A stretch of DNA of 64,000 nucleotides from Lentibacter sp. XHP0401 (GCF_025751535.1 NZ_JAOWLC010000010.1:1-64000); one strand, 5' to 3'. Counted from the stretch's first letter, positions 1 through 9,291 are shown. Numbers and translations: made by a program. Notes: generated by a model not told the origin, from the sequence alone.

Positions 1-314
<314 letters not shown>

Positions 315-466
315 GCCTGCCCCAGAGGTTTGTTGCAACGCCACATGTAACCCGCTACCCCAGAAGTGAAAAGAGGGTGTGAGGGTTAAGTGATGGCCCT
401 GTATGCAGGAGCCTCGCAATATCTTCGGGGTGCCTTACCCGGTGACCGGTGCGATTTGAGGCTTTT

Positions 467-1357
467 ATGAAACCGTTGGTATTTGTCTTTGTGCTAAGCT
501 GGCTGGCAGCGCCTGCCTTCGCAGAGCCGCCTGACCGCGCCTGCACCACGACCAAATGGGGCCATCAAGAATGTATCCGCTGGGACCATTTTGTCCATGA
601 CACCTGTCAGCTTATCGAGACAGTCACCGCCCGCCATAAGCTTGACCGGGGCTTCTTTACGCGGCTGATCTGGCAGGAAAGCCGCTTTGACCCGTTTGCC
701 AAGAGCCACGCCAACGCGATGGGGATTGCACAGTTCATCCGCTCGACAGCCACTTTGCGTGGGTTGGACGACCCTTACAACCCAGCCGATGCGCTGGAAC
801 ATTCCGCGCAATATCTGGCCGAGATGACGCGGCGTTACGGCAATGTCGGGCTGGCGGCTGTGGGCTACAACGGCGGCGAGCGGCGTGCCGAGGGGCTGAT
901 TGACGGCACCGGCGGGCTGGCGCAGGAGACGGTGGATTACGTGCGTATCATCACCGGTGCGGGCCATGAGACATGGGTGAGTGAGCCACCTGAAGAGCTT
1001 GACTTAAGCCTTTCGAAAGACACTGATTTTCGCCAAGCGTGCTATGCACTGGCCAAGAACCGCCGCCTTTCGCCACCGCCGCGCACAGAGCCCTCGGTAA
1101 AACCTTGGGGCGTGCAGATAGCTTTCGGGACAAGCAAGGCTGCGGCCAAAGCTAAATATACTGAAAGAACAAAACGTTGCAGTTCGGTCTTGAAAGGCGA
1201 AACGCCTGATTACCTGTTTGAAAAGAGCCGCGCGAGCCGCCTTAAAGGCTATTATTTTGCCCGCATCGGACGCGACACAAGCCGCAGCGCCTGGGAGTAT
1301 TGCAACACCCTCAAAGCTTCGGGCTGCCTCTGCGCGGTCTATCGCAACAAGCTTTAG
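467..1357 (+). CDS. Secreted lytic transglycosylase (SLT domain)
   Basis: The 296-residue protein has a signal peptide (about residues 1-19, ending APAFA) and an SLT fold. The catalytic Glu is probably Glu71 in WQESRFDP, followed by the GIAQF motif. The family cleaves the MurNAc-GlcNAc bond of peptidoglycan to give 1,6-anhydro ends in the periplasm. I chose the ATG at 467, just behind a GAGG, because it gives a clean signal peptide; a GTG at 449 is the alternative. The C-terminal third has no motif I recognise. Its TAG stop interlocks with the TAA of the convergent gene. Confidence 0.85.
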   Translation: MKPLVFVFVLSWLAAPAFAEPPDRACTTTKWGHQECIRWDHFVHDTCQLIETVTARHKLDRGFFTRLIWQESRFDPFAKSHANAMGIAQFIRSTATLRGLDDPYNPADALEHSAQYLAEMTRRYGNVGLAAVGYNGGERRAEGLIDGTGGLAQETVDYVRIITGAGHETWVSEPPEELDLSLSKDTDFRQACYALAKNRRLSPPPRTEPSVKPWGVQIAFGTSKAAAKAKYTERTKRCSSVLKGETPDYLFEKSRASRLKGYYFARIGRDTSRSAWEYCNTLKASGCLCAVYRNKL

Positions 1358-2025
1358 AGCGTTCCCGTGAACGCCATGAGAAAGAGCGCTTGCGACAGCC
1401 AGTAAGCACTCCATACGGTATAGGGCAGAACGCGCTGCAGCTTGTGATCTTTGGGGAGCACAAACATTTCTTGTGCCAGCACAAAATCGGAAAAGATGAA
1501 CAGAAGGGCTGCAGGCAGAACCAGTGCAAGCGCGCCGACGGGCGGCAGGATCATTGCCATCACGCCCATCGACATGATGACCGGCACGTAGATGATTGTG
1601 GCCCAACGCAGCTTACCTGCCGTGCGAAACAGCAAGAAGATCATAACCAGCCCCAACAACACCAGCGCAAGCGTGAGAGGCCAGCCATCGGAGATGCGCA
1701 GAAAATCAGCGCTCGGCTGCAAAAAAAACAAGGCGGTGTAAGACAAATGCCCGAAGGCAAAGGCCCCGATACCCGACACAAACTCTTCCGTGCCTTTGCG
1801 CGACAGGAAGAAATCACCCACCGCGCAGGCAGTTAGGCCGACGGCGAGCAGCAGCATGTCTGACAGCTTGAAGGCGATAAGGGCCAGAAGCGCCACCGAG
1901 GCAGTCTTCAGGACCGATTTGAGCCAGGAGGAGCCAGGGCGGCCACAGATGACAAGGTAACATGCAGAACAAAAAGCTGCTGCCAGAAACAGTAGCGTTG
2001 CGTCATTGGGCCAGCCGAACATCAT
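1354..2025 (-). CDS. YhhN family membrane protein (lysoplasmalogenase-like)
   Basis: This 223-residue, very hydrophobic protein has about seven to eight membrane segments and resembles the YhhN/TMEM86 family. Eukaryotic members hydrolyse lysoplasmalogen; the bacterial role is poorly defined. Start: two ATGs stand in tandem (2025 and 2022) behind GAGGAG, and the second overlaps the TGA of the upstream gene in an ATGATGA-type junction. It is therefore probably translationally coupled to the diaphorase gene. The enzymatic function is inferred from the family only. Confidence 0.75.
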   Translation of the reverse strand: MMFGWPNDATLLFLAAAFCSACYLVICGRPGSSWLKSVLKTASVALLALIAFKLSDMLLLAVGLTACAVGDFFLSRKGTEEFVSGIGAFAFGHLSYTALFFLQPSADFLRISDGWPLTLALVLLGLVMIFLLFRTAGKLRWATIIYVPVIMSMGVMAMILPPVGALALVLPAALLFIFSDFVLAQEMFVLPKDHKLQRVLPYTVWSAYWLSQALFLMAFTGTL

Positions 2026-3707
2026 ATCTCCTCGGGGAAGTGCTTTATCGTCATCCTTATCGGGTTGGGCGCGGCTTGTCCAAGGCCGCAAATCGAGGCA
2101 TCGACCATAGCTGTGGAGAGCTCTTCCAGTAGCGAGGTGTCCCATGTGTCGGCCTGCATGAGCTTTACGGCTTTTTCACAGCCCACGCGGCACGGCGTGC
2201 ACTGACCGCAACTTTCATCCTCAAAGAAGCGTAGCATATTGAGGGCCGCATCGCGGGCGCTGTCCTGATCGGACAAAACCACCACAGCTGCGGAGCCGAT
2301 AAAGGAACCGTGCGGCTGGAGCGTGTCAAAATCGAGCGGGATATCATTCATTTCGGCGGGCAGAAGGCCCGAGGACGGGCCGCCCGGCTGATAGGCTTTG
2401 AAGCTATGGCCATCAAGCATACCGCCAGCCGCTTCGATGATATCAAGGATAGTGGAACCTGCGGGCAAGAGGTGCATACCGGGGTTTTGCACACGGCCGG
2501 AAACAGAGTATGAGCGCAAACCCTTGCGGCCATTTTTCTCAACAGAGTTAAGGATTTGCGGGCCTTCCCTCATTACTTTGGCGACCCAATGGAGCGTCTC
2601 GACATTGTGGACAAGTGTGGGACGGCCAAAAATGCCGACTTGCGCCACAAAGGGCGGGCGGTGGCGCGGCTCCCCGCGTTTGCCCTCAATGCTTTCAATC
2701 ATCGCGCTTTCTTCGCCGCAGATGTAGGCACCTGCGCCGCGGCGCAGTTCGACATAGCCTTTATCCACAAGAGCTGCGTCTTCCAGCGCTTTGATTTCAC
2801 GTCGCAAAATCTCTAGCACTGCGGGGTATTCATCGCGCATGTAGATGTAGCATGTTTCGGCTTCGACAGCCCAAGCGGCGATCAGCATACCCTCGAGAAA
2901 GAGATGAGGTGTGCGCTCCAAGTGGTAGCGATCCTTGAAGGTTCCTGGTTCGCCCTCGTCACCATTAACGGCGAGATAGCGCGGGCCTTCGTTCATCCGC
3001 ACGAAGCCCCATTTCTTGCCAGAGGGAAAGCCGGCCCCGCCAAGACCGCGCAGACCAGAAACGAGCACTTGTTCTTGCACAGCCTCCCAATCGCCACTCT
3101 CGCGCAGGCTCTCGAGTGTTTCGTAACCGCCCTCGGCGCGGTAGGCCTCAAAGGTTTCATAGGCGGGGATATGGGCATGGGTATCGCCTGCGGCGATGGC
3201 GGCGGTGACTTTCTCGGGAGTGGCATGGTCGATATGGTTATGACCGATCTCAAGCGTGGGCGCTGTATCGCAACGGCCCATGCAGGGGGCACGCAGCACC
3301 CGGACTTCGGCAGGATCAAGCCCGCTTTCCAGCGCGGTCTTCAGCGCCTGTGCGCCCGCGAGTTCACAAGACAGGGAATCACAGACGCGGATGGTCAGGG
3401 CGGGCGGCGGTGTCTCGCCCTCTTTGACCACATCAAAATGGGCATAGAAGGTGGCAACCTCGTAAATCTCGGCCATGGACATACGCATTTCCTCGGCCAG
3501 AGCACGGATGTGCGCAGCCGAAAGATGCCCGAAACTGTCCTGAATTTTGTGCAAATGCTCGATGAGCAAATCACGGCGGCGGGGGGCATCGCCCAGCAGA
3601 GCTTTGACCTCATCCCAAGCCTTATCATCAAGCTGGCGGCCTTTGGGCGTGTGACGGCCCTTGCCCTTGCCTGATTTCCAGACACCCTTGCGTTCGTCCA
3701 GCCCCAT
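2022..3707 (-). CDS. Fused NuoE/NuoF-type NADH diaphorase (formate dehydrogenase beta-like)
   Basis: The 561-residue protein joins two modules of NAD-dependent dehydrogenases. Residues about 30-160 are NuoE/FdsG-like with [2Fe-2S] ligands Cys109/Cys114 and Cys142/Cys146. Residues about 190-561 are NuoF/FdsB-like with the FMN loop GLRGLGGAGFPSG, the NADH loop GDEGEPGTFKDR and [4Fe-4S] ligands Cys500, Cys503, Cys506 and Cys540. All visible cofactor ligands are intact, so it should move electrons between NADH and a partner. The usual partner, a molybdenum-dependent FdsA, is not adjacent. Start ATG 3707 follows GGGAGG with good spacing. Confidence 0.85.
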   Translation of the reverse strand: MGLDERKGVWKSGKGKGRHTPKGRQLDDKAWDEVKALLGDAPRRRDLLIEHLHKIQDSFGHLSAAHIRALAEEMRMSMAEIYEVATFYAHFDVVKEGETPPPALTIRVCDSLSCELAGAQALKTALESGLDPAEVRVLRAPCMGRCDTAPTLEIGHNHIDHATPEKVTAAIAAGDTHAHIPAYETFEAYRAEGGYETLESLRESGDWEAVQEQVLVSGLRGLGGAGFPSGKKWGFVRMNEGPRYLAVNGDEGEPGTFKDRYHLERTPHLFLEGMLIAAWAVEAETCYIYMRDEYPAVLEILRREIKALEDAALVDKGYVELRRGAGAYICGEESAMIESIEGKRGEPRHRPPFVAQVGIFGRPTLVHNVETLHWVAKVMREGPQILNSVEKNGRKGLRSYSVSGRVQNPGMHLLPAGSTILDIIEAAGGMLDGHSFKAYQPGGPSSGLLPAEMNDIPLDFDTLQPHGSFIGSAAVVVLSDQDSARDAALNMLRFFEDESCGQCTPCRVGCEKAVKLMQADTWDTSLLEELSTAMVDASICGLGQAAPNPIRMTIKHFPEEI

Positions 3708-3883
3708 GAGAAAGCCTCCCGTCTTGCGTTTGTTCGGAGCGTAAATGCAGGCAGCAACAGACGCGAGGCCAAAAGCGACCTTAGGCGCATCATTCGCGTT
3801 CAAGATATACCAAACTGTGCGCATTTGTGCCCTACTCATGCCATGCGAAGCAGGTAAGGTTGCGCGGAGATTATGAGGCACAG

Positions 3884-4915
3884 ATGATTTACTTCTCGAT
3901 CGCAACGCTGGTGCATGTCGCCCTCCTCGGACTGGCCGCCGCATTGGGCGACTGGTTTGTTCTGGCGGCATTGCTTTACATCACGCTGTTTACAGCCGCG
4001 CTGGACCGCTACGTGCCGCTCGTTTTGCCGGAAATGCCCGAGGGGGCAGAGTTCCCGACGGGGGCACGGCTGTCTGTTTTGCTTGGGGTGCTGCACTTTC
4101 CGCTCTTGCTTCTGGCCGTTCTGGCTTGCGCTTTCATGAACCATAGTCCGTTTGAGAAGCTCGGGATTTTCACCACCTTCGCGCTCTTTTTCGGGCAGGT
4201 TTCACACCCCAATGCGCATGAGCTTATCCACCGTTCCGAGCGCTTTGCGCGCCGCCTTGGTCGCTGGGTCTATGCCTCGATGCTGATGGGGCATCACGCC
4301 TCGGCACATGTTCTTATTCATCACGTCCACGTCGGCAGCGAGGATGATCCGAATTCGGCACCGCGCGGAATGGGATTTTATCGTTTTTTTATAAAAGCTT
4401 GGAGAGCGTCCTTTACAGAGGGCTTCAAGCGGGAGGCCGAGCGCCTTACACGCGCCGGCAAGTCAGCGGGTGATCATCCTTATCGGCGTGATGCCATCGT
4501 CGGCGCGGGCTTTGTTGCCCTCAGTTTTCTCATTGGCGGCGGCTTTGGTGTGTTCACTTATCTCGCGCTGGCGCTTTATGCACAGGTGCAAATTCTGCTC
4601 GCTGATTATGTGCAACATTACGGGCTGCGCCGTGTGCGCCGCGGCTCAGGCAAGCTTGAGCCTGTGAGTGATGCACATTCGTGGAACTCGCCGCATTGGT
4701 TTTCATCCGCACTTACACTCAACGCCCCGCGCCACTCGGACCACCATATGAACCCGCAACGCCCCTATCCTGCCCTCAGACTCACGCCCGAGACCATGCC
4801 GACCCTGCCTCATGCTTTGCCTGTGATGGCTGTGATCGCGTTATATCCTCCACTTTATCGCAAGGTCATGGCGCGCGAGCTTGGCCGCTTGCATGGTAAG
4901 GGGGAGAGCGCTTAA
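3884..4915 (+). CDS. AlkB-like membrane di-iron hydroxylase/desaturase
   Basis: This 343-residue membrane protein carries the histidine boxes of integral-membrane di-iron enzymes: HELIH (112-116), a His cluster at 137-149 and RHSDHH (283-288), plus DYVQHYGLRR (241-250), which resembles alkane 1-monooxygenase. These enzymes hydroxylate or desaturate alkyl chains in the membrane, using electrons from rubredoxin or ferredoxin. No rubredoxin gene is nearby. AlkB proteins are usually about 400 residues, so substrate is uncertain. Start ATG 3884 follows a GAGG eight bases upstream. Confidence 0.75.
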   Translation: MIYFSIATLVHVALLGLAAALGDWFVLAALLYITLFTAALDRYVPLVLPEMPEGAEFPTGARLSVLLGVLHFPLLLLAVLACAFMNHSPFEKLGIFTTFALFFGQVSHPNAHELIHRSERFARRLGRWVYASMLMGHHASAHVLIHHVHVGSEDDPNSAPRGMGFYRFFIKAWRASFTEGFKREAERLTRAGKSAGDHPYRRDAIVGAGFVALSFLIGGGFGVFTYLALALYAQVQILLADYVQHYGLRRVRRGSGKLEPVSDAHSWNSPHWFSSALTLNAPRHSDHHMNPQRPYPALRLTPETMPTLPHALPVMAVIALYPPLYRKVMARELGRLHGKGESA

Positions 4916-4924
4916 GCTTGGGGT

Positions 4925-5323
4925 ATGATACGCCTCACTTTACTCTTCTTCGCCCTCGCCCTGCCCGCTGCCGCACAGGAGCGGCTAACAGCTGAAGCCT
5001 TTGACGCATTCACGCGCGGGCAGACGTTTTACTATGGATATGATGCCGAGCCTTACGGCGCAGAGGAATATCTGGATGATCGGCGCGTGCGCTGGTCGTT
5101 TCTCGACGGAGAGTGCAAGGAGGGCTACTGGTATGACACGCCGGAGCGGCTGATTTGCTTTGTCTATGAAGACCGGCCCGACAGCCAGCAGTGCTGGGCG
5201 TTTTTCAACGAGGGCGGCAAGCTGCGCGCAACGTTTGAAAATGGCGCACAGGGCGCACCACTTTACCAAATTGAAAAGTCGGATAAGCCGATGCTCTGCA
5301 CCGGCCCTAAAATCGGGGTTTAG
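4925..5323 (+). CDS. Secreted hypothetical protein
   Basis: The 132-residue protein has a signal peptide (MIRLTLLFFALALPAAAQ) and a small mature domain rich in Tyr, Trp and Asp with four Cys that could form disulfides in the periplasm. I do not recognise a family with certainty. It starts nine bases after the AlkB-like gene on the same strand, so the two may be co-transcribed. Its TAG stop interlocks with the TAA of the convergent SseB gene in a shared TTAG. Confidence 0.6.
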   Translation: MIRLTLLFFALALPAAAQERLTAEAFDAFTRGQTFYYGYDAEPYGAEEYLDDRRVRWSFLDGECKEGYWYDTPERLICFVYEDRPDSQQCWAFFNEGGKLRATFENGAQGAPLYQIEKSDKPMLCTGPKIGV

Positions 5324-6108
5324 CGCAGCTTTGGTGGCTTGGCGGGGTCACTCCCCGGGGTAACGGGCTGTGCGGCTGGCGCAGGCTGAGGCACATCAAA
5401 GCGCAGGCCCGCACGGCCGAACTGCGTTCGCAAGCCTTCACTATCGTTGAAGAAAGCCACATCAAGCGACATGTCCTCAAGGCCCGAAAAGACCAGCGCC
5501 TCACTTGCCGCTTTCGCCAGAGGCGCTTGGGCAGGTTCTTTTGCACCAAGGATAGCAAGCATCAGCCCACCTTCGTCTTTCGAGACAAGATAAGCCACTT
5601 TCGCAAGCCCTGCTGCGCGGCTGAGTTTGGCATCAAGCGCATGTAGCAGCACTTCGGGAATCTCGGGGCTTTTGAGCGTGGCGAGGCCGCCTTTGCGCTT
5701 CGGTTCGGGTTTGGCCTCTTCGGGAGCCGTCTGGAGCGTGTCGCGCATCCATGTGAGGGCCTCGGCGGGCAGCATGATTGAGGACGGCGCAACCTCAAGG
5801 TTAAGTGCAAGGCCTGCCCCTTCGGTGGCCAGCATTTGCGCCATGATCCGCCCCGAGAGAGCAGCATAGGGCGCAGGCCCTCCGGAAAAGGCTGCAAGCC
5901 GTTCGGCGGTATCAAAGCCCAGAACATAGCGCGCGCCTTCGACTTCGATCATTTGCGGCTCGATACTGGCAGCCTTGGGCTCTGATTCAAGCAGCAGAAA
6001 CACTTCAATATCAGCGAGCACCGCGTAAAAGCTCATGCGCAGTTGCACGTCTTCGGGGTTGTGCATCATGGCCGCGTGGGCCGCATCCAGAACTGTCTTT
6101 TTTCTCAT
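5320..6108 (-). CDS. SseB family protein
   Basis: The 262-residue cytosolic protein has an N-terminal SseB-like domain (about residues 1-130), a linker rich in Pro, Lys and Glu, and a second alpha/beta domain. SseB-domain proteins are widespread outside type III secretion and their function is not established. The ATG overlaps the stop codon of the DNA glycosylase gene by four bases (ATGA), which points to a two-gene operon. The C-terminal tail is Pro/Ala-rich and looks disordered. Confidence 0.7.
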   Translation of the reverse strand: MRKKTVLDAAHAAMMHNPEDVQLRMSFYAVLADIEVFLLLESEPKAASIEPQMIEVEGARYVLGFDTAERLAAFSGGPAPYAALSGRIMAQMLATEGAGLALNLEVAPSSIMLPAEALTWMRDTLQTAPEEAKPEPKRKGGLATLKSPEIPEVLLHALDAKLSRAAGLAKVAYLVSKDEGGLMLAILGAKEPAQAPLAKAASEALVFSGLEDMSLDVAFFNDSEGLRTQFGRAGLRFDVPQPAPAAQPVTPGSDPAKPPKLR

Positions 6109-6686
6109 GACAACGCCTCTTTCACCGCCGCGCGCAGCTTGGGCAACAAATCTGCCTCAAACCACGGATTTTTCTTCAGCCACCCCGTATTGCGCCACGA
6201 CGGATGCGGCAAGGGGAAAACCTCGGGCGCATGGTCGCGCCAGCTTTTAACTGCGTCTGTCACGGAGGTGCGCACACCAAGGTGATAGCGCTGCGCAGGT
6301 GCACCGATCACCACACGCAGCTTGATCGACGGGAGTGTTTGCATCACCTTGTCATGCCACGTTTGACCGCAGATCTTTGGCGGGGGCAAGTCGCTTTTGC
6401 TGGCGTCATAGCCCGGAAAGCAGAAAGCCATAGGCACGATGGCCACTTTGTTTTGATCATAAAACTCCGCAGGTGTGAGGCCGAGCCAGTCGCGCAAGCG
6501 CGCGCCGGAGCGATCATCAAAAGGCACCCCGCTTTGGTGCACGCGCATCCCAGGTGCCTGCCCCGCGATGAGCAGTCTGGCCTCGGGGCGGAACCAGACA
6601 ACAGGGCGCGGGATATGGGCCGTTTTTGTTGCGGCAAAACGGGAGGCGCACAGCCGGCAGCGGGCGATATCATCCTGAAGGCTCAT
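6105..6686 (-). CDS. Uracil-DNA glycosylase family protein
   Basis: The 193-residue protein matches the UDG-fold family with motifs GQAPG near residue 43, GVPFDDRSG and LPHPSWRN near the C-terminus. Family members remove uracil or related damaged bases from DNA to start base-excision repair. An N-terminal CRLC pair could bind metal, but a complete four-Cys cluster as in family 4 enzymes is not obvious. I start it at ATG 6686 because the conserved part begins there; a longer upstream extension has low-complexity content. It leads the operon with SseB. Confidence 0.75.
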   Translation of the reverse strand: MSLQDDIARCRLCASRFAATKTAHIPRPVVWFRPEARLLIAGQAPGMRVHQSGVPFDDRSGARLRDWLGLTPAEFYDQNKVAIVPMAFCFPGYDASKSDLPPPKICGQTWHDKVMQTLPSIKLRVVIGAPAQRYHLGVRTSVTDAVKSWRDHAPEVFPLPHPSWRNTGWLKKNPWFEADLLPKLRAAVKEALS

Positions 6687-6783
6687 GGCCGGAGTTAAGC
6701 GCAAGCAGGCCGTCACAACAACCGTAGAGCGCGCGAAATGCTGCCAGCGCCGAGCCGCTTTTCCCGAATTTGCAAAGAGATGA

Positions 6784-6821
6784 CTTATTTTCGCCCAAAA
6801 CAACTGTATACTAGGGCGAAA
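6784..6821 (+). promoter_or_regulatory. Candidate promoter and operator of the capsule-export operon
   Basis: A TATACT hexamer at 6807-6812 resembles a -10 box. It lies inside an inverted repeat with perfect 8-base arms, TTTCGCCC (6789-6796) and GGGCGAAA (6814-6821), separated by 17 bases. A dimer bound there would cover the -35 to -10 region. The -35 is weak, which fits an activated or repressed promoter. It is about 110 bases upstream of the ATPase start. Confidence 0.45.
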
Positions 6822-6924
6822 CAATAAAACGGCCCAAGAACCCCAATACATAAACTCTTAGTGAAATTAGGGTAGATGGAACAGGCGAAACACATAACGG
6901 GCCAGAGCAGAAACGGGGCAAAAA

Positions 6925-7584
6925 ATGCTCGAGTTTAACAATGTCAGCAAGTCCTTCTGGACGGGCACACAACGAAAAGTGATCCTTGAACAGGTCTCTT
7001 TCCGTGTGGAACTTGGCAATTCTCTCGGCATTCTGGCCCCGAACGGCACGGGCAAGACCACACTTATCAATATGATGTCCGGGCTTGAGAAGCCTGATGA
7101 AGGCTCGATCCTGCGCGACTGCAAAATCAGTTTCCCCCTCGGGTTTATGGGCGGGGTGGTTGGCCGGCACTCGGCGGTCGAAAACAGCCGCTATATTGCG
7201 CGGCTATACGGGCTTGACCCCGATTATGTTGAGGCCTTTTGCCGTTGGCTCTGTAACCTCGGCGAATATTTCGAACAACCGCTTGGCACATACAGCCAAG
7301 GTATGCGCGCACGCTTTTCCTTCGCCTTGCTGCTGGCGCTTGATTTTGACATCTACCTTATTGATGAGGGCATGCCAAACTCGACAGATGTCGAGTTTAA
7401 TCGTAAGGCAGGGGAAATTCTGCGCGACCGCTTGCGCACCACCACCGTGATTATCGTATCACACCAGCCGCAAGTACTTGAAAAGTTTGCACGTTCAGCC
7501 GCGGTTTTGATTGATGGCAAGTTACACATGTTTGACACCCTAGAAGAAGCGAAACAGCTCTATGACTACCAAACCCAAAGCTAG
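6925..7584 (+). CDS. kpsT: Capsule polysaccharide ABC exporter, ATP-binding protein (KpsT family)
   Basis: The 219-residue protein is an ABC-2 type ATPase of the polysaccharide-export class. The P-loop spans 38-46 (APNGTGKTT, with Ala in place of the first Gly). The signature loop is YSQGM (123-127), Walker B ends in Asp147-Glu148 and the H-loop is His180. With a permease it would drive export of capsule or lipid-linked polysaccharide across the inner membrane. Its last 23 bases overlap the KpsE-like gene, showing a coupled operon. No KpsM permease gene is present in the window. Confidence 0.85.
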   Translation: MLEFNNVSKSFWTGTQRKVILEQVSFRVELGNSLGILAPNGTGKTTLINMMSGLEKPDEGSILRDCKISFPLGFMGGVVGRHSAVENSRYIARLYGLDPDYVEAFCRWLCNLGEYFEQPLGTYSQGMRARFSFALLLALDFDIYLIDEGMPNSTDVEFNRKAGEILRDRLRTTTVIIVSHQPQVLEKFARSAAVLIDGKLHMFDTLEEAKQLYDYQTQS

Positions 7585-9223
7585 AAAGTTTCGCATAAAA
7601 CGCACCGCACCGACAGGAGCCGGAGCCAGCGAAGCCGCCGCAACGGCGCGCAAGCCATTGCCCGCGAATGAAGGCGCAACAGCGCCCCCCACGCCTAAAG
7701 AGACAGCTGCGACTGCTCCCGGGCAAGACCAGGCCCGTAGCGGCGCCGTTGAATCAGCACGCGAAGTGAAGGCAGAAACGGACATCGACGCAATCCGCCG
7801 TGAAGGCCTGACGGGACGGCAGCTTCGCATGGCACGCCGGATGGCACAAAAACACGGTCTTGCCCCGATTTCCGACTTTGACGCCGTGCGCCAACTGCGC
7901 CTCCAGGGGATTGATCCCTTTCAAGCCTCCAACATGCTTGAGCTGGTTGTGCCTGGCAAGGACGCAAGCGAAGAAGAGATGGGCACAGTACTGCCCGGAA
8001 TGGGCAAAATCCAGCTTCCCCAAACGGTAAGGCCCGCCGCCGACCAGCTTCCCCAAACCGAAGTTTACACCGCCGACCGCCGTGCTCAGGAGATCACCAG
8101 CATCCAGCGCGACATCGCCCGACGCCGCCGCAAGCGGCTGGTTCTGCTCATTGCGCGCCTGTCGGCTTTTGTCTTTTTGCCCACCATTCTGGCGGGCTGG
8201 TACTACTACGCCATCGCAACCCCCATGTTTTCTACCAAATCAGAGTTCCTGATCCAATCCGCCGATGGCGGAGCCGGTGGCGGCCCGTTGAGCGGACTCA
8301 TTCCCTCGCAGTTGGCCAACAGCCAGGAAAGCATCGCTGTGCAATCCTATCTCACGTCCAAGGACGCAATGATCCGGCTGGACGAAGAGCTTGGCTACAA
8401 GCGGCACTTCTCGCAAGACGCAATCGATGCGATCCAGCGGCTTGATCCTGATGCGACCAATGAGGCCGCGCACAAAGTTTATAAGAAGAACATCAAAATC
8501 GGCTATGATCCGACAGAAGGTGTTGTGCGCATGGAGGTGATTGCCGCAGACCCTCAGGTGGCTGCTGATTTCTCCAAAGCACTGATTTCCTATGCAGAAG
8601 AGCGGGTTGACGAGCTTTCGCAAAACATCCGTAACGACGCGATGGAAGATGCACGCCGCAACCTTGAAACGGCAAAGAAGGAGCGCCGTGCAGCACAGGA
8701 AGACCTTATCCGCCTGCAGGAAGTCTATTCGGTTGACCCTCTGGAACAACTGGGGGCGCTGCGCGGACAGATCACAACATATGAGCAACAACTTTTAGAG
8801 AAACAACTTGCGCTGCAAGCCCTGCTCGACAACCCGCGCCCGAACCAGGCCAAGGTTGACGGGGCGCGCGGCGATGTGCGCCGCCTGCAAGACCTGCTCG
8901 ACGGGCTCGACGCCCGCATGACCGAGCCGGACAAATCAGGGTTATCACTGGTGCAACAATCCACCGAGATCGAACTTTCACGCGCCGATCTGGCAACCGC
9001 AGACGCCTTTTTGCAATCGGCCCTTCAAGGCGAAAAGCAATCCGCGCTCGAGGCGGGACGGCAAGTGCGCTATCTCACTGTTCCTGTCCGCCCGATCGCA
9101 TCAGACGCGCCAAGCTATCCACGCAAGTTCGAGAATACTATTCTGGCGTTCCTGATCTTTTCAGGTATCTACCTTATGGTCTCGCTGACAAGCTCGATCT
9201 TGCGCGAACAGGTCTCTAACTGA
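7562..9223 (+). CDS. Capsule export inner-membrane protein (KpsE/BexC-like)
   Basis: This 553-residue protein has the polysaccharide co-polymerase layout: a membrane segment near 193-217, a long periplasmic region with coiled coil (about 360-490) and a second membrane segment near 528-546. KpsE-type proteins link the inner-membrane exporter to the outer-membrane channel. It carries an unusual cytosolic N-terminus of about 190 residues. The first 70 of these are Ala/Pro/Thr-rich and basic, and they are followed by a helical segment, which makes it longer than classical KpsE (about 380). The start lies within the end of kpsT. Confidence 0.8.
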   Translation: MTTKPKARKFRIKRTAPTGAGASEAAATARKPLPANEGATAPPTPKETAATAPGQDQARSGAVESAREVKAETDIDAIRREGLTGRQLRMARRMAQKHGLAPISDFDAVRQLRLQGIDPFQASNMLELVVPGKDASEEEMGTVLPGMGKIQLPQTVRPAADQLPQTEVYTADRRAQEITSIQRDIARRRRKRLVLLIARLSAFVFLPTILAGWYYYAIATPMFSTKSEFLIQSADGGAGGGPLSGLIPSQLANSQESIAVQSYLTSKDAMIRLDEELGYKRHFSQDAIDAIQRLDPDATNEAAHKVYKKNIKIGYDPTEGVVRMEVIAADPQVAADFSKALISYAEERVDELSQNIRNDAMEDARRNLETAKKERRAAQEDLIRLQEVYSVDPLEQLGALRGQITTYEQQLLEKQLALQALLDNPRPNQAKVDGARGDVRRLQDLLDGLDARMTEPDKSGLSLVQQSTEIELSRADLATADAFLQSALQGEKQSALEAGRQVRYLTVPVRPIASDAPSYPRKFENTILAFLIFSGIYLMVSLTSSILREQVSN

Positions 9224-9291
9224 TCCCATTTTGAGGCGTGGCCCGCTGCGGCCACGTCATTGCCCATCACCGATTTCAAAGAGTAAGCACT

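Noticed and set aside
9237-9256. Hairpin CGTGGCC/GGCCACG between the KpsE-like gene and phosphomannomutase as a terminator
   Set aside because: No T run follows and the stem is only 7 bp, so it is not supported as a terminator; it could be a weak attenuator.
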